Shown one piece after another: positions 1 through 12,198 of a stretch of 64,000 nucleotides of DNA. The notes beneath the pieces are model-generated. The model ran no database searches. It was not told the origin of the DNA and was given only the letters and a program-made list of their open reading frames with translations. The stretch is from Phenylobacterium sp. (GTDB taxonomy: Bacteria > Pseudomonadota > Alphaproteobacteria > Caulobacterales > Caulobacteraceae): the NCBI RefSeq assembly GCF_030645195.1, contig NZ_JAUSLW010000204.1:1-64000 (forward strand). The letters run 5' to 3'. The translations under genes were made by a program, and so were the position numbers. The number at the start of each line of letters is the position of its first letter. Position 1 is the first letter of the stretch.

Positions 1-2
1 GC

Positions 3-371
3 GGCTTCGTCTTCCCAGCCGGCCCCGACAGCACCCTGGCCATCGACGAGGCCGGCAGGCTGACCGGACGCGGGACCTTCACCGGCATCGTTCACTTCGA
101 GGCCCACGGCGGCATGCTCAAGGTCTGGATGGTCGATCCCATCCTGGAGATCACCGAGGCCGGCGCCGTCCTCACCGTCGCCGACCACCCCACCCGCACC
201 TACCGCCTGGAGGCCGCGAAGCTCGACCTCGCCGCCACGGCCCCCGACCCCTCCGGCGGCCTCATCCTCCCGGCGGCCCTGATGATGTTCGGCAGCCAAT
301 GGCTCGGCGACCACTACCCGGCCGGCGCGGCGCTCGACCCGGTGCGGTTGACGGTGGGGGGCCCGCCTTGA
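3..371 (+). CDS. C-terminal part of a hypothetical protein (possibly HtaA-like), truncated by window start
   Basis: Open frame from the window edge to the stop at 371 (GFVFPAGPDSTLAIDEAGRLTGRGTFTGIVHFEAHGGMLKVW...). Confidence 0.5.
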   Translation, partial: GFVFPAGPDSTLAIDEAGRLTGRGTFTGIVHFEAHGGMLKVWMVDPILEITEAGAVLTVADHPTRTYRLEAAKLDLAATAPDPSGGLILPAALMMFGSQWLGDHYPAGAALDPVRLTVGGPP

Positions 372-613
372 CCACCTACAGCATCACCGACGCCAGGAAG
401 GGCCTGTCCCGCCTGATCGACCGCGCGCTGGCGGGCGAGACGGTCACCATCTCCCGGCACGGCAGGGCCTTGGCCGAGCTGCGTCCCATCGCCATGAGTG
501 ACCACAAGGCCTCGCAAGCCAGCTATGCGTGGCTGAAGGCGCGCCGCCTGAGGCGCAGGGGCGTGGACCTGACCTCGGTGGAGTTGCTCGACCAACTCTA
601 CGACGGACGGTGA
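368..613 (+). CDS. Phd/YefM-type antitoxin-like protein
   Basis: TTG start; TTYSITDARKGLSRLIDRALAGETVTISRHGRALAELRP matches the Phd/YefM N-terminal pattern. Confidence 0.7.
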   Translation: MTTYSITDARKGLSRLIDRALAGETVTISRHGRALAELRPIAMSDHKASQASYAWLKARRLRRRGVDLTSVELLDQLYDGR

Positions 614-906
614 GCGCCGCCACCGAGCTGGGCGCCCGGACGGAGCTACCGGCGACGCCGGGCCGCGATCCAAACCTGGGATAGGGACAGCTAACCCACT
701 CCGTCATCCCGGCCGCAGCGAGGCGGAGAGCCACGACCCAGGGGCCGCAATCAATCCCCTGGGTCCCGGGTCGCCCTGCGGTCGCCCGGGATGACGGGGC
801 TTGATTGAGAGGGAGCGCCACCGGGGCTGGCCATGGGGGTTGCGCGGAGCGAATTGCGCGTGTCCCTATTCCGCTGAATGCCCCAACCTCCAACCTGACG
901 GCCGCC

Positions 907-1209
907 ATGAAACCAAGGATCACCGTCAGCGTCCAACCCGACGGCAGCTTCGACATCCACGTGAACGAGGCGGGCCGGGAACTGCTGGTCAAGGAACTCC
1001 AGCACCTGAGCGAGCGCTGGGATCACTTTCACCTGGATCACTGGGATGACCCCGAGATGGCCGACGCCACCGAGGCGCCGCTGTCCGCCATCCCCTACAG
1101 GCCCGACGATCGGGTCCTGCTCAACGGCAAGGTGTCGTTTCGACCGGACCACTGGGACCGGGAATACTTTCCGCACGTGATGTCCGGGGACGGCGAAGCC
1201 CGTTCGTGA
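907..1209 (+). CDS. hypothetical protein, weakly Imm32-like immunity protein
   Basis: MKPRITVSVQPDGSFDIHVNEAGRELLVKELQHLSERWDHFHL; family call from pattern memory only. Confidence 0.4.
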   Translation: MKPRITVSVQPDGSFDIHVNEAGRELLVKELQHLSERWDHFHLDHWDDPEMADATEAPLSAIPYRPDDRVLLNGKVSFRPDHWDREYFPHVMSGDGEARS

Positions 1210-1260
1210 CCATCTCGCCGGCATGGGTCGCGACGCTCGGGTTGCGTTCGCGCGCCTCAT

Positions 1261-1800
1261 CTAAGGCGGCGCATCACCCGGGTCCCCCGGCGCGATCACC
1301 GCCGGGAAGTCGCCGCGCACCACCTCACCGTCCAGTGCTCCAGTCACGAGTTCGACGGCCTGAAACCCCACCCCTCGCGACCGATGGGGCGCGTCGATAC
1401 GGGCCGCCAGGTCAGAGGAAAAGCCGAAGCGCCCGTAGTAGGCCGGGTCACCCAGGAGGCTGGCGACTTGAAACCCCATCTCCCGGAGACGGTCCAGGCC
1501 GCCCGTCACCAGACGTGATCCAACGCCGCGCCTCTGAAGGTCCGGCGCCGCCGAGAGGCAGGTGAGGTAGGCGCCGCGCACCGGGCGCCCGTCGACGATA
1601 AGGGGCGCCGCGCACCATTGGGCGTGCCCGACGATGGCGTCGCCCGCCACCGCGACCTGCGCCAGGCAGACCTCGGCGCGTTCCCATACCGCCTGCACGA
1701 AATCGGCGGTGTCGTCGTCGGAGCCGAACGCCGTCGTCACCAGGTTGCGCACGCCCACCGCGTCGTCGGTCCGCTCGGGGCGTATGTCGAGGTCGGTCAT
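1261..1800 (-). CDS. GNAT family N-acetyltransferase
   Basis: LSAAPDLQRRGVGSRLVTGGLDRLREMGFQVASLLGDPAYYGRFGF, GNAT acetyl-CoA-binding motif. Confidence 0.85.
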   Translation of the reverse strand: MTDLDIRPERTDDAVGVRNLVTTAFGSDDDTADFVQAVWERAEVCLAQVAVAGDAIVGHAQWCAAPLIVDGRPVRGAYLTCLSAAPDLQRRGVGSRLVTGGLDRLREMGFQVASLLGDPAYYGRFGFSSDLAARIDAPHRSRGVGFQAVELVTGALDGEVVRGDFPAVIAPGDPGDAPP

Positions 1801-2059
1801 CGGGTCAGGCTAGGCCCGCGCGCGAGCGCCATCCAGCCCCGGCGCGCGCCGGGGCTGGATGGGGCGGCCTCTCACCTAAGGGCCACCCCGCCCCTACTCC
1901 GCCGCCGCCTTCGCCCCGAGCCCGGCCGCCACCCGCGCTCTGTAGTCGGCGGCGGCGTCGGTGAAGTTGGCCGCCATCCGTTGCTGGCTGTCGGGATTGC
2001 GGCCCGACAGCGCGCCCAGTCTGCCCGGAACCTGACGTTTGGACGCCCTTCCCCCAGGG

Positions 2060-4369
<2,310 letters not shown>

Positions 4370-4540
4370 TCAAGCTTTCGATAGGTCCAATTGATTGATT
4401 TTCTCATTTGAATAGACTTTGTCTATTGGCGGTCGGCGCCGAACGCCGCCAAGGCGGCGCGCTCCAATGCCACATCGCAATATGGCCGGATCCGTGGTCC
4501 TGTAAGGCCTTCGCCAACATCCCGCCCGCCAAGGGACCCC

Positions 4541-4756
4541 ATGCTCAAAACGCTGTTTTCGCGCACCGGAGCCGAATGGGCCTCCGCGGCCCTGGTCTTC
4601 GTGGTCAGCCTGCTGGCCGGCCGCTACGCGGCCCAGGGCATGGACCTGGTCCAGTGGGCCGGCGCGGCCACCGCGGTGCTGGGTTCGGTGACGGTGGCCG
4701 TCTGGGTGCGCACCGCGCCCGTCGCCGCCAAGATCACCGCCCGCCAGGACGACTGA
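4541..4756 (+). CDS. small two-TM membrane protein (paralogue of 6116-6337)
   Basis: MLKTLFSRTGAEWASAALVFVVSLLAGRYAAQGMDLVQWAGAATAVLGS... hydrophobic. Confidence 0.6.
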   Translation: MLKTLFSRTGAEWASAALVFVVSLLAGRYAAQGMDLVQWAGAATAVLGSVTVAVWVRTAPVAAKITARQDD

Positions 4757-4765
4757 CCGCAAAGA

Positions 4766-5996
4766 CGGGTGGGCTCAACGGGTGAACGCAACACGCTAAC
4801 TTTTCTTCGGAGATGGAGCGTGGGTGATGAAGCAGCGGCGGCGGATCTACTACTCGGCGGCCCAACGGGCTGAGATTTGGGATCGCTGGAAGGCCGGCGA
4901 GTCGATGAGTTCGATCGGGCGGCGGTTCGACCGGGAGTCCTCGTCGGTGTTTTCGGTGCTTTCGCCGACGGGTGGCATCCGGCCTCCGGATCGGACGCGG
5001 AGTTCTCGGGCGCTCAGTCTCGGCGAGCGCGAGGAGATATCGCGAGGGCTCAGCACGCGCTGTTCGCTGCGGGGGATCGCTCGCCGGCTGGGTCGATCTC
5101 CGTCCACGATCAGTCGCGAGGTTCTGCGCAACGGCGGGCCGGAACGGTATCGGGCGACAGGTTCGGATCAGGCGGCCTGGAACCGGGCTCTGCGTCCGAA
5201 GCGCTGCAAGCTAGCTTGCCGACCTGCGCTGGCCCGGACAGTATCGGCTAAGCTGCGGCGGAAATGGTCGCCCGAGCAGATCGCCGGCTGGCTCAAGCGC
5301 ACCTGGCCTGGGGAGCCGCAGAATCAGGTGTCGCATGAAACCATCTATCGCAGCCTGTTCATCCAGACCCGAGGCGTACTGAAGAAGGAGCTGCTGGAGC
5401 ACCTGAGGGCCCGGCGGACCATTCGGCGCTCAAGGCACGCCAGCCTGAAACGGAATGGCTTGGGTCAGATCAAGGATGCAGTTTCTATCCGCGAACGACC
5501 TGCGTCCGTCGAGGACCGGGCCGTGCCCGGCCACTGGGAGGGTGACCTGGTCGGCGGATCCAGGAACAGCTACGTCGCGACACTGGTCGAACGCCACTCG
5601 CGCTACGTCATGCTGGTCAAGGTCGCCAACAAGGACACCGAAAGCGTCGTCTCGGCCCTGATCAAACAGTCGAAGAAACTGCCCAGCGAACTCTACCAGT
5701 CCCTGACCTGGGATCGGGGCAAGGAGCTCGCCGATCACAAGCGACTGGCGATAGCCGCCGACGTCGATGTCTACTTCTGCGACCCTCGATCACCTTGGCA
5801 ACGAGGCTCGAACGAAAACACCAACCGGCTCCTGCGCCAATACTTGCCCCACGGGACCGACCTATCACTGCACAGCCAAGTCCAGCTGAGCGCCATCGCT
5901 CGACAGCTCAACGAACGGCCCAGAAAGACCTTGCTCTATCGGACGCCAGCCGAGACCTTTGCCGAGTGTGTTGCAGCGATCAGTTGAGCCCACCCG
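4766..5996. mobile_element. IS30-family insertion sequence
   Basis: Terminal inverted repeats CGGGTGGGCTCAAC (4766) / GTTGAGCCCACCCG (5996) around an IS30 transposase. Confidence 0.88.
4824..5987 (+). CDS. IS30 family transposase
   Basis: N-terminal HTH, LSLGEREEISRGL, HETIYRSLF, GHWEGDLVGG, TWDRGKELADH, DDE domain ending ERPRKTLLYRTPAE. Confidence 0.95.
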   Translation: MMKQRRRIYYSAAQRAEIWDRWKAGESMSSIGRRFDRESSSVFSVLSPTGGIRPPDRTRSSRALSLGEREEISRGLSTRCSLRGIARRLGRSPSTISREVLRNGGPERYRATGSDQAAWNRALRPKRCKLACRPALARTVSAKLRRKWSPEQIAGWLKRTWPGEPQNQVSHETIYRSLFIQTRGVLKKELLEHLRARRTIRRSRHASLKRNGLGQIKDAVSIRERPASVEDRAVPGHWEGDLVGGSRNSYVATLVERHSRYVMLVKVANKDTESVVSALIKQSKKLPSELYQSLTWDRGKELADHKRLAIAADVDVYFCDPRSPWQRGSNENTNRLLRQYLPHGTDLSLHSQVQLSAIARQLNERPRKTLLYRTPAETFAECVAAIS

Positions 5997-6115
5997 GCAA
6001 ACCGGTCTCCCGACCGCCTCAAGCGTGACCACTCGCCGCAGGCCGACCACATTCCAAATTTACCCTGATCCACGACCCTGAAATCGCACGTCAATTGGAG
6101 GGCATAGGAGACCCC

Positions 6116-6337
6116 ATGCTCAAGTCGATCACCGCCCGTCTTTCCGCCGAGCGCGCCGCCATGGCCCTCGTCATCCTGGCCAGCGCCCTGGTGGGCCGCC
6201 AGGCGGCGCTTGGCATGGACACCGCCCAGGGCCTCTCGGGCCTGGCCGCGATCCTCGGCTCCTCGATGCTGGTGGTGATGGTCCGCACCTGGCCCAAGCC
6301 CGAACCGGTCAAGGTCCGCGCCCGCCGCGAGGACTAG
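6116..6337 (+). CDS. small two-TM membrane protein (paralogue of 4541-4756)
   Basis: MLKSITARLSAERAAMALVILASALVGRQAALGMDTAQGLSGLAAILGSSMLVVMVRT. Confidence 0.6.
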   Translation: MLKSITARLSAERAAMALVILASALVGRQAALGMDTAQGLSGLAAILGSSMLVVMVRTWPKPEPVKVRARRED

Positions 6338-7059
6338 TCTGGGTGGACGTCGATGCCCAGCGCCGTCAGGAGACGGTACTGCTGGCCGACGTCGATCTTC
6401 ATCCCCTCGCAGTTCGCCAGCCCTGAAAGATTCAGGCCGCTGACCTCTGCGCCCCGCAGGTCGGCGTCGGCGAACTTCGCCCCGCCGGTCAGCGCCTGGA
6501 ACAGATCGCACCTGCGCATGTCCGCCCCCGTCAGGTCGGCTTCCCGCAGGTCGGTCTCCCGCAGCGAGACATTGGTCAGGTCGGCGCCCGCCAGCCGCGC
6601 CTGGGCGAGGTCGGCCAGTTCCAGGCTGCAGCCGGAGAACGACACCTGGGTGCGGATCACCTTGCGGCCGAACGACCGGCTGAAGTCCGCCCCCACGAAG
6701 GCCGCGCCCCGCAGGTTGCAGGTCTCGAACCGCGCGCCATACAGGCTCGACCGTTCGAACCGCGCGAAGGACAGGTCGCAGCGGGTGAAGCGCACTTCAT
6801 CGAGACCGCAATGGGCAAATGTCGGCCCTTGTTGGCCTTGCGCGAACACGCAGGCCTCGAAGTGCGCGTCGCGCAGATTGGCGCTGGCGAACCGGGCGCC
6901 CAGGATGCGGCAGCCCTTGAATTTACTGCCTTCCAGCACCGTCCCCGAGAACTGCGCGCCCGTGATCGTGCAGCCCACGAACACCGCGTCGGTGCAGTCG
7001 GCGTCGGTCCAGTCGGCGTTCGACAGGTCTTCGTCGGTCGCCCCGCCTGCAAAAGCCAT
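6334..7059 (-). CDS. pentapeptide repeat protein
   Basis: Repeated A(D/N)LxxAxF-type pentapeptides throughout. Confidence 0.9.
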   Translation of the reverse strand: MAFAGGATDEDLSNADWTDADCTDAVFVGCTITGAQFSGTVLEGSKFKGCRILGARFASANLRDAHFEACVFAQGQQGPTFAHCGLDEVRFTRCDLSFARFERSSLYGARFETCNLRGAAFVGADFSRSFGRKVIRTQVSFSGCSLELADLAQARLAGADLTNVSLRETDLREADLTGADMRRCDLFQALTGGAKFADADLRGAEVSGLNLSGLANCEGMKIDVGQQYRLLTALGIDVHPD

Positions 7060-7089
7060 CTTCTTCCATCCGTGGCGACCGACATGTGC

Positions 7090-9075
<1,986 letters not shown>

Positions 9076-9147
9076 TCACGCTAGCTGAGGCGCCCGACAA
9101 ATGCCATCCTGGGGCGCTGATCTTCCGTCACCCGCAAGGATCACCCC

Positions 9148-9534
9148 ATGACCCGTCTCCTCCCCCTTCTCCTGGCCGCCGCGGCCCTGAGCGCCCGCGC
9201 CGCCCCGGCCCTGGCGGCCGATCCCGCCCCGGCGCGGCAATGCTTCCGCGTCAGCCAGATGAACGGCCACACCGTCGCCGACCCCAAGACCCTCTATGTC
9301 GGGGTGGCCCGCAAGGAGGTCTACCGGATCGACATGGCCGGGGCCTGTCTGGCCGGCGCCAATTTCGGCGATCCCTTGGTGATCGAGAGCCGGGGCAATG
9401 ACTTCATCTGCCAGCCCATCGACCTGGACCTGAAGGTGGCCGGGACCATCGGCCTGTCGCCCTGCATCGTCAGCAAGATCACCAAGCTGACCCCGGCGCA
9501 GATCGCCGCCCTGCCGCCCAAGCTGAAGCCCTAA
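9148..9534 (+). CDS. secreted hypothetical protein, DUF6491-like
   Basis: Signal peptide; CFRVSQMNGHTVADPKTLYVGVARKEVYRIDM. Confidence 0.6.
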   Translation: MTRLLPLLLAAAALSARAAPALAADPAPARQCFRVSQMNGHTVADPKTLYVGVARKEVYRIDMAGACLAGANFGDPLVIESRGNDFICQPIDLDLKVAGTIGLSPCIVSKITKLTPAQIAALPPKLKP

Positions 9535-9589
9535 GCGTCTCGCGAAGCCCGCGCCGGCCGTGCTAGGCAGGAGGCTCGAGGAGACCTCC

Positions 9590-10594
9590 ATGCACCTGGC
9601 CCGCTTTCCCCGCGCCCGCTTCGCGCACCTGCCCACGCCGCTGGAGCCCATGCCCCGCCTCAGCGCGGCCCTGGGCGGCCCCGAGCTGTGGGTCAAGCGC
9701 GACGACTGCACCGGCCTGGCCGGCGGCGGCAACAAGACCCGCAAGCTGGAATTCCTGCTGGGGGACGCCCTCGACCAGGGCTGCGACACCCTGGTGACGC
9801 AAGGCGCGGTGCAGTCCAACCACGTGCGCCAGACCGCCGCCGCCGCCGCCCATTTCGGCCTGGCCTGCGAGATCATCCTGGAGGAGCGGACCGGCTCCAA
9901 GGCTGTGGATTACAACACCTCGGGCAACGTCCTGCTGGACCGCCTGCTGGGGGGAAAGCTGCGCAATGTGCCGGCCGGAACCGACATGAACGCCGCCCTG
10001 GCGGAGGTGGCCGAGGAGGTCCGCGCCGGCGGCGGAATCCCCTACATCATCCCTGGCGGCGGCTCTAACGCCATCGGCGCGCTGGGCTATGTCGACTGCG
10101 CTATCGAGCTGGTGCGCCAGGCCGATGAGCAGGGGATCGTCATCGACCGCATCGTCACGGCCACCGGCAGCGCCGGCACCCACGCCGGACTGGTGGCGGG
10201 CCTGGCCCTGATCGGGGCCGATATCCCGATCCTCGGCTTCGGGGTCCGCGCGCCCCGGGACGTGCAGGAGGCCAATGTCCACAAGCTGGCGGTGGAGACC
10301 GCGGCCCTGCTGGGCCACCCCGACCGCGTCAGCCGCGAGATGACCGTGGCCGATTGCGACTATGTCGGCGCGGGCTACGGCCTGATCGACGAGGCGGTGA
10401 TCGAGGGTCTGAAGCTGGTGGCCCGCACCGAGGCCCTGCTGCTGGATCCGGTCTATACCGGCAAGGCCATGAAGGGCCTGATCGCGCTCACCAAGGCCGG
10501 CGCCTTCCAGGACGAGACGGTGGTCTTCCTGCACACCGGCGGCGCCCAGGGCCTGTTCGGCTACGCCTCGGAACTGGAAGGAAACCTCGAATGA
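9590..10594 (+). CDS. D-cysteine desulfhydrase / ACC-deaminase-like PLP enzyme
   Basis: LWVKRDDCTGLAGGGNKTRKLEFLLGDA; TQGAVQSNHVRQTAAAAA. Confidence 0.88.
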   Translation: MHLARFPRARFAHLPTPLEPMPRLSAALGGPELWVKRDDCTGLAGGGNKTRKLEFLLGDALDQGCDTLVTQGAVQSNHVRQTAAAAAHFGLACEIILEERTGSKAVDYNTSGNVLLDRLLGGKLRNVPAGTDMNAALAEVAEEVRAGGGIPYIIPGGGSNAIGALGYVDCAIELVRQADEQGIVIDRIVTATGSAGTHAGLVAGLALIGADIPILGFGVRAPRDVQEANVHKLAVETAALLGHPDRVSREMTVADCDYVGAGYGLIDEAVIEGLKLVARTEALLLDPVYTGKAMKGLIALTKAGAFQDETVVFLHTGGAQGLFGYASELEGNLE

Positions 10595-11286
10595 GCCTCG
10601 TCCTCGGCGTCCTCGGCGGCATGGGTCCGGCCGCCACCCTCGACTTCCTCGCCAAGCTCCAGGCCTTCACGCCGGTGAAGTCGGAGAAGGACCACATCCG
10701 GGTCATCGTCGACATCAATCCCCAGGTCCCCGACCGCAACGACCCCTTCGCCAAGCCCGGACCGGTCCTGGCCGAGATGGCCGGCGCCCTGCACGGCGCG
10801 GGGGCCGAGGTCCTGGCCATCGCCTGCAACACGGCGCATGCCCATGCCGACCTGATCACCCGGGCCTCGGGCCTCCCGCTGGTCGACATGATCGCCACAG
10901 CCTCGCATGCCGCGCGCGACACCGGCGCCCGGCGGGCCGGGGTCCTTGGCACCAAGCAGGCCATCCGGCTCTATCGCGAATACCTCGCCGCCCAGGGCAT
11001 GGGCCTCGTGACCCTGCCGGCCGAGGCCCAGGAAGGCTTCATGGCCCTGCTGGCCAAGATCAAGGCCGGCGACCTGGGTCCGGAGGTCCGCCAGGGCATG
11101 GCTGACCTGGCCCAGATCCTGGTGGCCGAGGGCGCGGAGGCCATCATCGCCGGCTGCACCGAGGTTCCCCTGGTGCTCTCCCCCAAGGACGTCCGCAAGC
11201 CGCTGCTGGACGCCGGCGAATTGCTCGCCAAGCGCTGTGTCGATGTCTGCCTGGGCTACGAGCCCGTGCCTGTTCTAGAGTCGTGA
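10591..11286 (+). CDS. aspartate/glutamate racemase family protein
   Basis: LGVLGGMGPAATLDF, AIACNTAHA, AGCTEVPLVL; ATGA overlap with upstream CDS. Confidence 0.92.
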   Translation: MSLVLGVLGGMGPAATLDFLAKLQAFTPVKSEKDHIRVIVDINPQVPDRNDPFAKPGPVLAEMAGALHGAGAEVLAIACNTAHAHADLITRASGLPLVDMIATASHAARDTGARRAGVLGTKQAIRLYREYLAAQGMGLVTLPAEAQEGFMALLAKIKAGDLGPEVRQGMADLAQILVAEGAEAIIAGCTEVPLVLSPKDVRKPLLDAGELLAKRCVDVCLGYEPVPVLES

Positions 11287-12123
11287 CGCGCTGAACGTAT
11301 CGCAGGACGCCGGGTCGCCGTTCTGCACCCCGGCCCGGAACCAGCGCATGCGCTGCTCGCTGGTGCCGTGGGTGAAGGCGTCGGGCATGACCCGGCCTTG
11401 GGACTGCTTCTGCAGGGTGTCGTCGCCCACCGCGGCGGCGGCGCGCAGGCCGTCCTCCACGTCCTTGGGGTCCAGCGCCACCTGGCCGCCCGAGGTCTCG
11501 GAGGCCCGCGCGGCCCAGACCCCGGCATAGCAATCGGCCTGTAGCTCCAACCGCACCGAGCCGGAATCCTCGCCACGCGCGCCATATTGCTTGGAGCGCT
11601 CCATCTGGCCGGTGAGGTTCTGGACGTGGTGGCCGATCTCGTGGGCGATGACATAGGCCCGCGCCGCGTCACCCTGGGCGCCGAAGCGGCCCGAGAGCTC
11701 CTGCCAGAAGGCCAGGTCCAGATAGACCTTGCGGTCCTGCGGGCAATAGAACGGCCCCATGGCCGACTGGCCCATGCCGCAGCCGGTGCCGGTGGCGCGG
11801 TCATAGATCACCACCCCGGCCGGCGGATCGTAGCTGCGATTGGAGGCCTTGAAGACCTGGCCCCAGACGTCGCTGGTGGAGGTCTCGATGACATCGACGA
11901 ACTGGGCGTCGGCGTCCTGGGGCGTGCCACGCACGCCCTCCTGCTGCTCGGCCCCGCCGCCGGCCTGATTGACCACGCTCAGCGTCGTCGAGGGATCGAT
12001 GCCGAAGACGAAATAGCCGATGGCCGCCAGGACCAGCCCGCCGATCCCGACCCCGCCCGCCACCGGGCCGAGCCCGCGGCGATCCTCGATGTTCCCGCCG
12101 CGCCGTCCGCCTTGCCAACGCAT
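11275..12123 (-). CDS. neutral zinc metallopeptidase (YpfJ-like)
   Basis: MRWQGGRRGGNIEDRRG N-terminus; VIAHEIGHHVQNLTG HEXXH motif. Confidence 0.92.
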   Translation of the reverse strand: MRWQGGRRGGNIEDRRGLGPVAGGVGIGGLVLAAIGYFVFGIDPSTTLSVVNQAGGGAEQQEGVRGTPQDADAQFVDVIETSTSDVWGQVFKASNRSYDPPAGVVIYDRATGTGCGMGQSAMGPFYCPQDRKVYLDLAFWQELSGRFGAQGDAARAYVIAHEIGHHVQNLTGQMERSKQYGARGEDSGSVRLELQADCYAGVWAARASETSGGQVALDPKDVEDGLRAAAAVGDDTLQKQSQGRVMPDAFTHGTSEQRMRWFRAGVQNGDPASCDTFSASRL

Positions 12124-12198
12124 GGCCATCTCCTGAAACCCAAGCGCCCTCAACGCGCCAACACCGCCGAGGATGCGGCGGAACGGGGCCGCTGTCAG

